In this document: positions 42,479 to 52,807 of the stretch, one piece after another
Layout of the letters: each line of letters begins with the position of its first letter
Numbering within the stretch: position 1 is the stretch's first letter
From: Polynucleobacter sp. 15G-AUS-farblos
Lineage (GTDB): Bacteria > Pseudomonadota > Gammaproteobacteria > Burkholderiales > Burkholderiaceae
Assembly: GCF_018882445.1 (NCBI RefSeq)
Contig: NZ_JACVOM010000006.1
Coordinates: forward strand, 147,747 to 211,746
Reading direction: 5' to 3'
Length of the DNA stretch: 64,000 bases
Made by a program: the position numbers and the translations under genes
Notes under the pieces: generated by a model
What the model saw: the letters and a program-made list of their open reading frames with translations, nothing else
Told to the model about the DNA's origin: nothing
The model's database searches: none

Positions 42479-43897
42479 CTAAATTGAGACAACTTTGTGT
42501 GGATTTAGGATATTTTGAGGGTCTAGGGCCCTTTTTACGGCTTTCATGAGCTCATGGGCTACCTCTCCCTTGTGGGCCCTTAGGCCGTCCAGTTTGAGCT
42601 GACCTACCCCATGTTCTGCTGAAATTGACCCATTACAGAGCTCCACTTGGGCATAAACCAGTTCATGGACTGGCTTTTCATTGGCTAAATTGAAAGCTTT
42701 AAAATCAGAGCCTTCTGGAGGGGCGATGTTGTAGTGCAAATTTCCATCCCCTAAATGCCCAAAATTAATGATGCGTATGCCTGGATATTTGGCTCTCATT
42801 AATTTGTCAGTTTCCTGGATGAAGCGATCCAAAGATGATAGGGGAATAGTGATGTCGTGCTTGAGATTAGCGCCTTCTTGGGCCTGTGCAAGCGTGATGT
42901 GTTCTCGCATATGCCAAAAGCTATTGGCCTGACTCAAATTGCTAGCAATCACTGCATCCGATATAAGGCCCGATTCAAATGCTTCCTCCAAAATGGATTC
43001 AAGAAGTTGCTTAACGTGCGCTTCGCTCTCGTGATCAGACAGCTCAATCAGAATTGTATAAGGTGGGTTTCCTTTGAGGGGATTAGCCATATTTGGAAAA
43101 TGCTTTTCATTGAGCGCCAATGATTCATGGGTCATCATTTCAAAGCCCGTGAGCAGGGAAGTGGCGCGCTGCTGAAATAAATTTAACAAGGCTATGGTGG
43201 AAGCGATATCTTGCGTAGCCACTAGCGTTGTCCATTGAGAAATCGGCAAGGGATAGAGTTTCATTACTGCGGCAGTAATAATTCCTAGCGTTCCTTCAGA
43301 CCCTACAAATAAATCTCGCAGGTCATAGCCGGTATTGTCCTTGCGAAGACCTTTCATGCCATTCCAAATTTCACCTTGAGCAGTGACTACTTCTAGACCT
43401 AAGCATAGGTCACGGGTATTTCCATATCTCAAGACATTAGTGCCGCCTGCATTGGTTGCCAGATTGCCTCCAATCATGCAACTACCTTCGGCTCCTAAAC
43501 TTAAAGGAAATAAAAAACCTTGCTCTGCTGTTTTATCTTGAATGGATTGCAAGATGCATCCAGCCTCCAAACTTATTGTTTGGTTCGCCACATCAATTTC
43601 ACGGATTTGATTCATGCGCTTGAGATTGAGTACTACTTGCTTTCCGCTGTTATCTGGAGTGGCACCTCCACAAAATCCAGTGTGGCCGCCTTGAGGAACA
43701 ACAGCGGTATTAGTCTTAGCACAAAGTTTTACAATGGCTGCAACCTCAACAGCATTTGCCGGAAGAAGTACTGCTAAAGCCTTGCCTGTATAGCGCTTGC
43801 GCCAATCAGTTAAATAGGGGGTTTTATCTTGATCATTCACCAAAATATATTGCGGACTTAAGATCTTGCCAACTTCATCCAAAAAAATCTGACTCAT
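42479..43897 (-). CDS. FAD-linked 2-hydroxyacid dehydrogenase (GlcD/D2HGDH type)
   Basis: A 472-residue flavoprotein. The FAD-binding half has VVPQGGHTGFCGGATPDN and ATNAGGTNVLRYGN; the C-terminal FAD-oxidase half has NFGHLGDGNLHYNI and SAEHGVGQLKLDGL, the catalytic and substrate-binding motifs of D-lactate, glycolate and D-2-hydroxyglutarate dehydrogenases. It oxidises a D-2-hydroxyacid and passes electrons to an acceptor; the exact substrate is not determined by sequence. Its start overlaps the stop of the DUF2069 gene by ATGA. Confidence 0.85.
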   Translation of the reverse strand: MSQIFLDEVGKILSPQYILVNDQDKTPYLTDWRKRYTGKALAVLLPANAVEVAAIVKLCAKTNTAVVPQGGHTGFCGGATPDNSGKQVVLNLKRMNQIREIDVANQTISLEAGCILQSIQDKTAEQGFLFPLSLGAEGSCMIGGNLATNAGGTNVLRYGNTRDLCLGLEVVTAQGEIWNGMKGLRKDNTGYDLRDLFVGSEGTLGIITAAVMKLYPLPISQWTTLVATQDIASTIALLNLFQQRATSLLTGFEMMTHESLALNEKHFPNMANPLKGNPPYTILIELSDHESEAHVKQLLESILEEAFESGLISDAVIASNLSQANSFWHMREHITLAQAQEGANLKHDITIPLSSLDRFIQETDKLMRAKYPGIRIINFGHLGDGNLHYNIAPPEGSDFKAFNLANEKPVHELVYAQVELCNGSISAEHGVGQLKLDGLRAHKGEVAHELMKAVKRALDPQNILNPHKVVSI

Positions 43898-44280
43898 TCC
43901 TTTTCCTGTAGTTTCTTTTTGGCTTTTGCTTCTTGTTTAATTGGCTTGAGATACATTAGTAAGCTAATAAATCCAATAGTTGCCAAGATCGTTTCGAGTA
44001 AAGCCATCCAGAAGTTAGTACCTGCTTCTAGAATTCTGGTCAATCCTTCTAAGATATAGAGCAGAATGAGCATTGAAGCCCATTGCATCGTATACACCTT
44101 GCCTTTCCATAATCCAGGAATAGCAAAAAGAAGTGGGATCCCTTTTAAAATAAGCCATGATCCACCTGGTCGCAATGGGGAGATAAACCATTCCCAGCAG
44201 ATGCATAAAATAAAGAGATCTACAAATGCAGCTGTTGCCAGTAGTTGATAAGGATTTTTTTCAAGCAACTTCTTAAGCAT
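43894..44280 (-). CDS. DUF2069 domain membrane protein
   Basis: A 128-residue integral membrane protein with four hydrophobic segments and a basic C-terminal tail (KPIKQEAKAKKKLQEKE). The family signature SPLRPGGSWLILKGIPLL and YTMQWASMLILLYILEG match DUF2069. Function unknown. It lies 15 bases after wrbA and overlaps the FAD dehydrogenase, the familiar wrbA-DUF2069 pairing of betaproteobacteria. Confidence 0.85.
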   Translation of the reverse strand: MLKKLLEKNPYQLLATAAFVDLFILCICWEWFISPLRPGGSWLILKGIPLLFAIPGLWKGKVYTMQWASMLILLYILEGLTRILEAGTNFWMALLETILATIGFISLLMYLKPIKQEAKAKKKLQEKE

Positions 44281-44295
44281 ATTGAGATTTCATTC

Positions 44296-44907
<612 letters not shown>

Positions 44908-44920
44908 TTATGATACGGCG

Positions 44921-45769
44921 ATGCGCCTTATTCGTAACCCCCAATTATGGCTCTCTCTTGGCAAAGAGATCTGGGACCGTAATCGCGGCCAAAATCTGAA
45001 GCAAATTGCTGCTAGTTTGGCCTTTACAACCACTTTATCCTTAGTGCCGATGGTGACATTGGCGACGATACTCATTGGTTATTTGCCAAGTGTGATCCAG
45101 ATTAAAAATGCCTTTCGTTATTGGCTGTTAGATACCTATATGCCAGGGGGGATAAATCAACAGATGTTTACTTATCTGGATCAGTTTTCCTCTAAGGCGA
45201 TAGGGTTAACGTATGTCGGTTTGATTGGCTTGGTTATTACAACCATTATGACTTTGACAGTGATTGAGGGAGCCTTTAATCAAATTTTTAAAGTTCAAGA
45301 AAAGCGTCCCTTACATAAAAAGATCTTTATCTATGGAGCAGCAACCATTCTTGGACCAATTTTGCTTGGTCTAGGAGTGTATTTAAGCGGAATCTTATTT
45401 AGCGCTTCTGAGGGGTGGATTAAAGCAGTCTCTGTGGGATTCAGAGTGCTTGCTACTGTTGCCCCAATCTTGTTGGCCATGATTGTTTATTCCGTTGTCT
45501 ATAAGATCCTGCCATACTCGAAAATTAGATGGGTCGATGCTTTTACGGGTGCTTTTTTTGCCGCTTTAACATTTGAGCTCATGAAATTTGGTTTTGCCAT
45601 TTTTCTTACCCATACGGCCTTTTACAAGACGGTTTATGGTGCATTTGCCATTTTTCCTCTTGCCTTGATTTGGATTTACCTCACTTGGTGGATAACTCTA
45701 GCTGGTGCTGTCCTTGTATCTAACCTACCCGATATTCGAAGTGGGGTAATTAGGGTTATTCGTTACTAA
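44921..45769 (+). CDS. YihY/BrkB family inner-membrane protein
   Basis: A 282-residue membrane protein with six predicted helices. Family signatures are the N-terminal LKQIAASLAFTTTLSLVPMVT, YTFL-like MPGGINQQMFTYLDQFSSKA, and KILPYSKIRWVDAFTGAFFAALTFE. Its substrate is not established; the family was once mistaken for RNase BN. Length is short for the family because there is no C-terminal regulatory domain. It diverges from wrbA over only 22 bases. Confidence 0.88.
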   Translation: MRLIRNPQLWLSLGKEIWDRNRGQNLKQIAASLAFTTTLSLVPMVTLATILIGYLPSVIQIKNAFRYWLLDTYMPGGINQQMFTYLDQFSSKAIGLTYVGLIGLVITTIMTLTVIEGAFNQIFKVQEKRPLHKKIFIYGAATILGPILLGLGVYLSGILFSASEGWIKAVSVGFRVLATVAPILLAMIVYSVVYKILPYSKIRWVDAFTGAFFAALTFELMKFGFAIFLTHTAFYKTVYGAFAIFPLALIWIYLTWWITLAGAVLVSNLPDIRSGVIRVIRY

Positions 45770-45847
45770 TTGCTAAGCTATATCCCTTGATTCATTGAGG
45801 TCTTAGGCATATATTAAATCTATAGAATCATCAATTTCGGAGGCTAG

Positions 45848-46303
45848 ATGAAAGTTCGTGACATTTTGCGGGTAAAGGGCAGCACCTTATTTACGGTTGC
45901 GCCTGACACTGCATTACAGACAGCGGTATTGGTGATGAGCGAACATGATATCGGCTCCCTGGTTGTGATGGAGTATGAAAAGCTTGTTGGCATCCTTACT
46001 TTCCGCGAAGTCATTGCTGCCTTGGCAAAACATCATGGCAAATTAGATGGCTTACAAGTTCAATCCGTAATGAATCCAAAACCTCTAACTTGCAATATGG
46101 AAACTGAGATTGATGAAGTTCGTAGGATGATGCTGGTAGATCATGCGCGCTATCTTCCAGTGATTGATCAAAAAATGTTGATGGGCGTTATTTCTTTCTA
46201 TGACGTTGCGAAGTCTGTTGTAGAAGCCCAAGACTTTGAGAACACCATGCTCAAGGCCTATATTCGGGATTGGCCTGAAGATGCTGAAAAAACAGCCAAT
46301 TGA
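45848..46303 (+). CDS. Two-CBS-domain protein
   Basis: A 151-residue protein made almost only of a CBS pair: the first copy around residues 10-65 (FTVAPDTALQTAVLVMSEHDIGSLVVME) and the second around 70-130 (LTCNMETEIDEVRRMMLVDHARYLPVID). CBS pairs bind adenosyl ligands such as AMP, ATP or SAM. No catalytic domain is attached, so it probably regulates another protein. It precedes aroC by 43 bases. Confidence 0.85.
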   Translation: MKVRDILRVKGSTLFTVAPDTALQTAVLVMSEHDIGSLVVMEYEKLVGILTFREVIAALAKHHGKLDGLQVQSVMNPKPLTCNMETEIDEVRRMMLVDHARYLPVIDQKMLMGVISFYDVAKSVVEAQDFENTMLKAYIRDWPEDAEKTAN

Positions 46304-46346
46304 GCGCTTCTGGCCTTGAATACCTGACAAATGACATAATGTTGGT

Positions 46347-47462
46347 ATGTCAGGAAATACTTTAGGCCTCCTTTTTACTGTTAGCACTTTTGGTGAATCC
46401 CACGGACCAGCAATTGGAGCCGTGGTTGATGGCTGCCCTCCGGGCATGCCACTCTCAGAGGCGGATTTACAAATTGACCTAGATCGGCGAAAGCCCGGAA
46501 CGTCTCGACATGTGACTCAACGCAAGGAAGAGGATAAGGTCGAGATACTGTCAGGTGTATTTGAGGGAAAAACCACAGGAACACCGATTGGACTCCTCAT
46601 TCGTAACACTGACCATCGTAGCCAGGATTACGGAGATATTCTGCACACTTTTAGACCAGGTCATGCTGACTACGCGTATCACCATAAGTATGGATTGCGT
46701 GATCCTCGTGGAGGCGGTCGTTCTTCGGCCCGTCTTACTGCACCAGTAGTTGCTGCTGCTGCAATTGCTAAAAAATGGTTGAATCTTCAGTATGGAACAG
46801 AGTTTTATGGCTATATGAGTCAGCTTGGCAAAATTGAGATTCCTTTCCAAGATCTGAAGGCCGTTGAGCAAAATCCATTTTTTGCTGCTAATACTCAAAT
46901 CGTTCCTCAGCTTGAGGCTTATATGGATGAATTGCGTAAGTCCGGAGATTCTTGTGGAGCACGCATTGAAGTGAGGGCTCGTAATGTTCCTATTGGTCTT
47001 GGCGAACCTCTATTTGATAAGCTAGATGCCGATATCGCACATGCCATGATGGGTATCAACGCTGTAAAGGGTGTTGAAATCGGTGCTGGATTCAAATCTG
47101 TTGCGCAGCTTGGAAGCGAGCATGGTGACGAGTTATATCCTGATGGTTTTGCTAGCAATAATGCGGGCGGTACCTTAGGCGGAATTAGTAGCGGACAGGA
47201 TTTGCGAGTATCGATTGCGATTAAACCAACATCAAGTATTCATAGCCCAAAGCATTCCATTGATATTGAAGGCAAACCGATTAGCGTGCAAACCAAAGGT
47301 CGTCATGATCCCTGTGTAGGCATTAGAGCAACTCCCATCGCAGAAGCGATGCTAGCCCTAGTTCTGATGGATCATGCTTTACGCCACCGCGCACAATGTG
47401 GCGATGTTGTCTTAGCTGTTCCACCAATTCCTGCTGAACGACCTGGTTCTAAAACGGATTAG
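46347..47462 (+). CDS. aroC: Chorismate synthase
   Basis: AroC converts EPSP to chorismate in the shikimate pathway. The 371 residues begin [20 protein letters not shown], which contains the first family signature; the second, RASARLTAP-like [14 protein letters not shown], and the third, [15 protein letters not shown] [12 protein letters not shown], are present, as is [20 protein letters not shown]. The start ATG is the only one that preserves the N-terminus. A few residues differ from E. coli AroC at the N-terminus but all catalytic blocks are intact. Confidence 0.96.
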   Translation: MSGNTLGLLFTVSTFGESHGPAIGAVVDGCPPGMPLSEADLQIDLDRRKPGTSRHVTQRKEEDKVEILSGVFEGKTTGTPIGLLIRNTDHRSQDYGDILHTFRPGHADYAYHHKYGLRDPRGGGRSSARLTAPVVAAAAIAKKWLNLQYGTEFYGYMSQLGKIEIPFQDLKAVEQNPFFAANTQIVPQLEAYMDELRKSGDSCGARIEVRARNVPIGLGEPLFDKLDADIAHAMMGINAVKGVEIGAGFKSVAQLGSEHGDELYPDGFASNNAGGTLGGISSGQDLRVSIAIKPTSSIHSPKHSIDIEGKPISVQTKGRHDPCVGIRATPIAEAMLALVLMDHALRHRAQCGDVVLAVPPIPAERPGSKTD

Positions 47463-47476
47463 TCAAGCCCATTGAA

Positions 47477-48637
47477 ATGACGCCACTGGTTCGATGGGCC
47501 TTCGGGTCCTTTTTCTTTTTGTACTTTGCTTATGTTGGCCTTGTTTCTCCCTATGCCAGCTTATTTTTCTTGGACCGGGGATTTACGGTAATCGAAATCG
47601 CAGTGCTGATGTCAATGCTGCAAATTACGCGAATAGTGGGGCCATTTTCATGGGGTTGGCTTTCTGATTACCTTTCCAATCGAATCGGCATTATTCGTTT
47701 TTGCGCCTGTCTTACCGCACTTGTTTTTAGCGCGATTTATTTCTTGCACAGTTATATCGGCTTCTTCATCTGGATGTTTGTCTTACACACCATCTTAAGT
47801 AGCCTAATGCCCTTGGGTGAATCGGCAACCGTCCATGCATTATTTAAAGATAACTCCTTTGACAAGCGTTATGGTCGTTTGCGACTATGGGGTTCTATTG
47901 GTTTTATTGCGATGGTGCTGTTTGCTGGGGAGTTATTTCAGCGCACCAATATTGAGATGTATCCAATAGTTGGTAGCTTTGTCTTACTTGCATTAGCTCT
48001 GATTACCTTTTTCTTGCATGAGCCTAAGATGGAGCGACGCAAGATGGTGCGTGGTGAGTTTTGGAGGGTATTGCTAAATCCTGATGTCCGTTGGTTTTTG
48101 CTATCAGGCTTTTTTATGCAATTTGCTCATGCTGCACTTTATGTTTTTTATTCCTTATATCTATCAGATTTAGGTTACAACAAATTGCAGATTGGATTGT
48201 TTTGGGCCTTGGGTGTTTTTGCCGAGGTCATCTTTTTTTATTACCAAAGTAAAGTACTCAGTAGGGTGGATCCAGAGGTAGTACTACAAGCATCTTTTGG
48301 AATCGGGGTCATTCGTTTCGCATTGATGGCCTTTTTGCCCATCACATCTATCTTAATCGTTGCTCAAGTGATGCATGCCGGTACTTTTGCAGCACATCAT
48401 AGCGCGGCAACTAAACTCCTACAGCGATGGTTTACAGGCCCACTACAAGCGCGTGGTCAGGCTTTAATGGCAACCGTATCCTATGGGTTTGGTGGCACTT
48501 TGGGTGGTTTATTTGCTGGCTGGATCTGGGAAAGTTCTCAGCCAAGGGATGTATTTATTGTCTCCGCTTTTGCATGCGGATTAGCGGGAATGGCGATTCA
48601 GAAGTTAAGACCTCTAAGCTATCCCGCTAGGCAGTAA
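47477..48637 (+). CDS. MFS transporter (MFS_1-like, HcaT type)
   Basis: A 386-residue major facilitator protein with 12 predicted helices. N-terminal FFLYFAYVGLVSPYASLFFLDRG and the conserved GPFSWGWLSDYLSNRIG loop between helices 2 and 3 match the MFS_1_like family of 3-phenylpropionate and nucleoside transporters. The duplicated half carries LSDLGYNKLQIGLFWALGV. The substrate is unknown. It follows aroC by 14 bases. Confidence 0.85.
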   Translation: MTPLVRWAFGSFFFLYFAYVGLVSPYASLFFLDRGFTVIEIAVLMSMLQITRIVGPFSWGWLSDYLSNRIGIIRFCACLTALVFSAIYFLHSYIGFFIWMFVLHTILSSLMPLGESATVHALFKDNSFDKRYGRLRLWGSIGFIAMVLFAGELFQRTNIEMYPIVGSFVLLALALITFFLHEPKMERRKMVRGEFWRVLLNPDVRWFLLSGFFMQFAHAALYVFYSLYLSDLGYNKLQIGLFWALGVFAEVIFFYYQSKVLSRVDPEVVLQASFGIGVIRFALMAFLPITSILIVAQVMHAGTFAAHHSAATKLLQRWFTGPLQARGQALMATVSYGFGGTLGGLFAGWIWESSQPRDVFIVSAFACGLAGMAIQKLRPLSYPARQ

Positions 48638-48644
48638 ACAATCT

Positions 48645-49439
48645 TTATTGAATTTTTGCTTTGGCGCGGAACTTCTGCATCATTTCTGCAAACTTCGCTT
48701 TTTGCCAATTTTGATCAGACATGATCATTTGCTTAAGCTGATCTTTAATTTCATCCATGCTTGGTGGCTTTACATCACGAACATCAACCATTTTGATGAT
48801 ATGCCAGCCAAATTGAGATTTCACAGGCTTATCCGTAATCTGACCGTTTTTAAGCTGTACCATCGCTTTAGAAAACTCAGGAACAAGCGCATTATCAGAT
48901 ACATAACCTAGGTCACCGCCATTTGGAGCGGAGCCAGGATCTTTAGATTTTGATTTTGCAATCTCTTCAAAGTTTGCGCCACCCTTGATCTGAGCAATGA
49001 GCGCTTTGGCATCAGCTTCCTTCTCTACCAAAATATGCTCAACTCGGTATTCCTTGCCAGTGTATTGCGTTTTGACTGAGTCATAAGCCGCTTTAAGATC
49101 CGCATCTGCAACGCCTTCCTTTTCTACGTAATCCTCAAATACGGCAGCAACTAAAACGCCCATACGCGATTGCTCGAGTTGATCACGAACGGATTCTTTT
49201 TGAATCACACCGCGCTTATCGGCTTCTTGCAAAATAAGCTCGCGGGTTACCAGCATCTCACGTGCTTGATCGCGAACTTGTGGGTTATCCGCTTGTTTGG
49301 ATTTTTGTACTAATTTATCTAATTGGGCTTTGGGTATTGCTTTGCCATTCACGATGGCTGCATTCTGGGCATGAATAGCGCCAGAGAGGAGGGTTGCGCT
49401 CAAAAAGCTGATAGAAATGAGGTGGCGTACTGTAAGCAT
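48645..49439 (-). CDS. Periplasmic parvulin-type peptidyl-prolyl isomerase
   Basis: A 264-residue exported chaperone with a signal peptide (ISFLSATLLSGAIHAQ, cleavage after AQ). An N-terminal SurA-like helical region (residues 25-125) precedes a rotamase PpiC domain (about 128-220) with YRVEHILVEKEADAKALI, SKDPGSAPNGGDLGY and SQFGWHIIKM. It should assist folding of outer-membrane proteins. It lies in the same direction as bolA, yciB and msrB. Confidence 0.88.
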   Translation of the reverse strand: MLTVRHLISISFLSATLLSGAIHAQNAAIVNGKAIPKAQLDKLVQKSKQADNPQVRDQAREMLVTRELILQEADKRGVIQKESVRDQLEQSRMGVLVAAVFEDYVEKEGVADADLKAAYDSVKTQYTGKEYRVEHILVEKEADAKALIAQIKGGANFEEIAKSKSKDPGSAPNGGDLGYVSDNALVPEFSKAMVQLKNGQITDKPVKSQFGWHIIKMVDVRDVKPPSMDEIKDQLKQMIMSDQNWQKAKFAEMMQKFRAKAKIQ

Positions 49440-49501
49440 GGAATGGGATTTATAAAAAAGTTGGTCAAATAATAGCTAGATCGGCCTATATTAAAACACT
49501 A

Positions 49502-49786
49502 TCAAGGCCAAAATTCGTCTGGAGTGTGAGCCAGGATCGTAAGAGCATGAATTTCATGCGGAAAGTGCGTGTTTAGAGCCTTATAAATAGCTCGGTGGCG
49601 CGCAACCAGGTTCAGACCTGCAAATTCAGGCGACACAATGGTTACCTTAAAGTGACCGCCGCCCGTGGCAGATCCAGCGTGACCAGCATGAAGATGGCTC
49701 TCATCCTCAATCAAGAGATGTTTAAGTTCGAAGGCCTTTTGAAGATCTTGTTCGAAAAGGGCGATACGCTTCTGGTTAATGCTCAT
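49502..49786 (-). CDS. bolA: BolA/IbaG family protein
   Basis: A 94-residue protein with the class II KH-like BolA fold: an N-terminal helix, the IEDESHLHAGHAG stretch, GHFKVTIVSPEFAGLNLVARHRAIYKAL and a C-terminal HEIHALTILAHTPDE segment. The conserved His residues that bind iron-sulfur clusters with monothiol glutaredoxins are present. Its start overlaps the yciB stop by ATGA, so they form an operon. Confidence 0.9.
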   Translation of the reverse strand: MSINQKRIALFEQDLQKAFELKHLLIEDESHLHAGHAGSATGGGHFKVTIVSPEFAGLNLVARHRAIYKALNTHFPHEIHALTILAHTPDEFWP

Positions 49787-50331
49787 GCTTCAGGTTGTTC
49801 CATGTGACGACTTAACCAGATTCCTTGAAGAATGACAAACACAACCAAAAGTCCAGTGCTGCCAAATAGTTTGAAATTGACCCAAGTTTCTTCTGAGTAT
49901 TCAAAAGCAATGTAGAGATTTAAGGCGCCCATAAAAAAGAAGAAAGCTGACCAAGCCCGGTTTAGTGTCATCCAGACAGAGTGGGCTCGCTCTGCTCTGA
50001 GGGTCACTTGCTTTCCCATGAGGACCTGTATCCAATTTTTCTTAAAAAACTCTGAGCTAATAAATAGCACGGCTGCGAAAAGCCAATAGAGGGCCGTAGG
50101 CTTTAGTTGGATAAATGTTTTGTCATGAAGGAAAATTGTGAGACTGCCAAACACTAAGATCATGACCAAGCTAACCCACTGCATGGCATCAATCTTACGG
50201 TGGCGGTAGTAGACCCAGAGAATCTGTCCGATGGTGGCCACCATGGCTACTATAGTGGCAGTATAGATATCACCAAATTTAAAGGCGATAAAAAATAAAA
50301 TAATGGGAAATAGGTCAAATAGAAATTTCAT
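49783..50331 (-). CDS. yciB: Inner-membrane septation protein A (YciB)
   Basis: A 182-residue membrane protein with five predicted helices. Family features are MKFLFDLFPIILFFIAFKF, LIFGSLTIFLHDKTFIQLKPT-like ILVFGSLTIFLHDKTFIQLK, and LNRAWSAFFFFMGALNLYIA. YciB is linked to envelope integrity and cell division. The gene lies 23 bases from msrB and overlaps bolA, a conserved msrB-yciB-bolA-ppiC string in Burkholderiales. Confidence 0.93.
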   Translation of the reverse strand: MKFLFDLFPIILFFIAFKFGDIYTATIVAMVATIGQILWVYYRHRKIDAMQWVSLVMILVFGSLTIFLHDKTFIQLKPTALYWLFAAVLFISSEFFKKNWIQVLMGKQVTLRAERAHSVWMTLNRAWSAFFFFMGALNLYIAFEYSEETWVNFKLFGSTGLLVVFVILQGIWLSRHMEQPEA

Positions 50332-50354
50332 GTATGGATTATCCAGCTATTTGC

Positions 50355-50768
50355 TTATTGGTCTTTGGTATTAATCTCAGCATTATTGCTTGGCTCAAAG
50401 CTCAGTGATGCTGAATTAATGCAATAACGAAGACCAGTTGGAGCAGGCCCATCCTCAAATACATGCCCCAAATGGGCATCACAGTTTGCGCATCGAACTT
50501 CCGTTCGAATCATGCCGTGAGTGGTATCTTTAACTTCTTTAATGGCGGCTTCTCTTTCTGGGGCGTTATAACTAGGCCAGCCACAACCAGCATCAAATTT
50601 GGTTTGGGATAAAAAGAGCGGGGTTCCGCAGCAAACGCATTTATATTGACCTTGATCCCAATGATCCCAATACTTTCCAGAAAATGGTCGCTCTGTAGCT
50701 GCTTCACGGGTCACTTTATATTCAATGTCGCTTAAGGCCGCTTTGTATTCTTGATCAGTTTTTTTCAT
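50355..50768 (-). CDS. msrB: Peptide-methionine (R)-S-oxide reductase MsrB
   Basis: The 137-residue protein repairs R-methionine sulfoxide in proteins. Two zinc-binding CxxC pairs are present ([10 protein letters not shown] and [14 protein letters not shown]), with the substrate-site sequence [10 protein letters not shown] and the catalytic Cys in [12 protein letters not shown]. Length is normal. It starts at the ATG at 50768 ([12 protein letters not shown]). Confidence 0.93.
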   Translation of the reverse strand: MKKTDQEYKAALSDIEYKVTREAATERPFSGKYWDHWDQGQYKCVCCGTPLFLSQTKFDAGCGWPSYNAPEREAAIKEVKDTTHGMIRTEVRCANCDAHLGHVFEDGPAPTGLRYCINSASLSFEPSNNAEINTKDQ

Positions 50769-50799
50769 GGGATAAATAATATTGGGTGGATTGGTCAGT

Positions 50800-52266
50800 T
50801 TAGGATGAGCAACTTACTTCAATTGGATTAATGCCAGGGGGTGGAGGTTTAGCATATCCCTCATTTTCTGGTTGATCTTCATAAGGTAAGGAAAAAATAT
50901 GCATGAGTTTTTCAATTTCAGAAAAATCGTCTTGCTGGGCTCGCTCGATCGCATATTGTGCTAAATGATTGCGTAGAATAAATTTTGGGTTTACCCGATT
51001 CATCCGAGAGCTACGTTCATCATCGCTAATATTTTCTACTTTTATACGTGATATATAGCTTTCAAACCACTGATCAATGGCTGGGCGATCAATAAAATCA
51101 TCGCGCATTGAAATATCTTCCAGTTTTGAATTTGAGTCCACTGTACTTAGGGCTCTAAAGAACGATGTAAAGTCGACTCTAGAATCATGCATAGCTTGTA
51201 AAAGAGTCTCTAAAAGCGGTATATCCTCATCTAAAGTCTGTTGAAGCCCCAGCTTTGCCCTGAACAATTTTTGCCAGGTCTGAGCATAAATTACGGGAAA
51301 TTCTTCTAGAGCCGACCGCATCATATCTTGCGATTCTTTTTCGCTTAGATGCAATTCCAAAAGCGGGAGGAGAGCGCTAGCTAGACATGCCATATTCCAG
51401 TACATGATTTGGGGTTGGCGATGATATGCGTACCTCCCACCTTGGTCACTGTGATTACATATATGGTCTATTTGGAAGTGATCTAAAAAGCCATATGGTC
51501 CATAGTCAATTGTGAGACCTAGAGCACTAATATTGTCACTATTTAAAACTCCATGGCAAAAACCAACGGCTTGCCATTGAGCAACTAATATCGCATTCCG
51601 TTCAGAAATATTTTTGAACAACTCTAAGTAAGGCTCTTTTACACATACGCAGCTAGGGTAATGTTGGTGAATCAAAAGATCAGCTAATTCTTTGAGTCTG
51701 GCGACATTTTGAAGGGAGCTGTAGTGCTCAAAATGGCCAATACGTATAAAGCTAGGCGCCAAGCGTGAGCAAACTGCCGCAGTCTCTAGTGTTTCTCTGA
51801 GAACTGGCTTCTTTGACCCCACAACGGATAATGCTCTAGTGGTTGCTATCCCAAGGTGATACATTGCTTCGCTACATAAAAACTCTCTAATAGAAGAGCG
51901 CAATACGGCTCGCCCATCACCCATGCGTGAGTAATGGGTCTTACCGGCGCCTTTTAGCTGCAATTCCTGTCCCGCTATGTCTCCCAAGAGAATAGCTCTG
52001 CCATCGCCCAATTGACCAGCCCAAACACCAAATTGGTGGCCACTATAGGCGGTTGCAATTGGATTTGTAAATGACTCCTGGGAGGTATTGAGTTGATTTC
52101 CGGCTAATACTTCAAGCCAGGCAGGATCTTCGGGCAAACCAGAACTATTGAGTGGAATATCAACCAGCTTTGCGGCGGTCGATGAAAATGCCACCCAATA
52201 AGGATTGGGAATAGGGGTGGGTAATGTAGCCTGGCAAACGTCGTCGCCACTGAGGTTAAAAGCCAT
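50800..52266 (-). CDS. selO: Protein adenylyltransferase SelO (YdiU)
   Basis: The 488-residue protein matches SelO pseudokinases that transfer AMP to protein Ser, Thr or Tyr. Diagnostic stretches are [75 protein letters not shown] and [17 protein letters not shown]. coli SelO is of similar length and ends in Cys; this protein ends in Cys-Ser-Ser, a similar terminal position. It stands alone on the minus strand, divergent from a thioesterase. Confidence 0.93.
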   Translation of the reverse strand: MAFNLSGDDVCQATLPTPIPNPYWVAFSSTAAKLVDIPLNSSGLPEDPAWLEVLAGNQLNTSQESFTNPIATAYSGHQFGVWAGQLGDGRAILLGDIAGQELQLKGAGKTHYSRMGDGRAVLRSSIREFLCSEAMYHLGIATTRALSVVGSKKPVLRETLETAAVCSRLAPSFIRIGHFEHYSSLQNVARLKELADLLIHQHYPSCVCVKEPYLELFKNISERNAILVAQWQAVGFCHGVLNSDNISALGLTIDYGPYGFLDHFQIDHICNHSDQGGRYAYHRQPQIMYWNMACLASALLPLLELHLSEKESQDMMRSALEEFPVIYAQTWQKLFRAKLGLQQTLDEDIPLLETLLQAMHDSRVDFTSFFRALSTVDSNSKLEDISMRDDFIDRPAIDQWFESYISRIKVENISDDERSSRMNRVNPKFILRNHLAQYAIERAQQDDFSEIEKLMHIFSLPYEDQPENEGYAKPPPPGINPIEVSCSS

Positions 52267-52322
52267 ATGAGACTATTCTAGGTGGAATTCCCAATCCGTG
52301 TTTAAGACACTAGAATTACCCT

Positions 52323-52805
52323 ATGAATAAACAAGTCCAGATCAATGCACACAAACAGCTTGCCAATCTAGGCGAGGAGTTGAACGTCCCATTTTTGAAG
52401 CTTTTAGGTGTTCGTTGCCTAAGTGCAGAAATGGGCAAGGGAGAAATATTATTAGCCCTAAAACCTGAGCATACCAACACATGGGAGGTAGCTCATGGCG
52501 GTGTTCTATTAACACTAATGGATGTTGCTATGGCTGTTGCAGCCAGATCTGGTGATCCCGCAGATCGCAGCGTAGTTACTATAGAGCTGAAAAACAACTT
52601 TATGCAGGCGGCAAATGGGGTGTTGCGCGTTAAGGCTGATACCGTACGCCGTACTGCAACAATGGCTTTTTGCGAAGCCAAACTTTATAACGATCAGGGC
52701 GAAGTCTGCTGTATGGCGACTGGTACGTTTAAATATATTAAACGCTTGGCAACACGTGATGCTGATGGTGCACGTGTAATAAATGACGATCAAAGATCGG
52801 TTTAG
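52323..52805 (+). CDS. PaaI-type hotdog thioesterase
   Basis: A 160-residue hotdog-fold protein with the PaaI/4HBT signature VAHGGVLLTLMDVAMAVAAR, where Asp acts in catalysis, and the downstream VVTIELKNNFMQAANGVLRV. It should hydrolyse an acyl-CoA, with substrate unknown. The last 20 residues extend beyond the core. It ends two bases before the convergent NRDE-family gene. Confidence 0.88.
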   Translation: MNKQVQINAHKQLANLGEELNVPFLKLLGVRCLSAEMGKGEILLALKPEHTNTWEVAHGGVLLTLMDVAMAVAARSGDPADRSVVTIELKNNFMQAANGVLRVKADTVRRTATMAFCEAKLYNDQGEVCCMATGTFKYIKRLATRDADGARVINDDQRSV

Positions 52806-52807
52806 TT

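Noticed and set aside
46085..46447. Minus-strand frame spanning the end of the CBS gene and the aroC start
   Set aside because: Antisense to two conserved genes and without family similarity.
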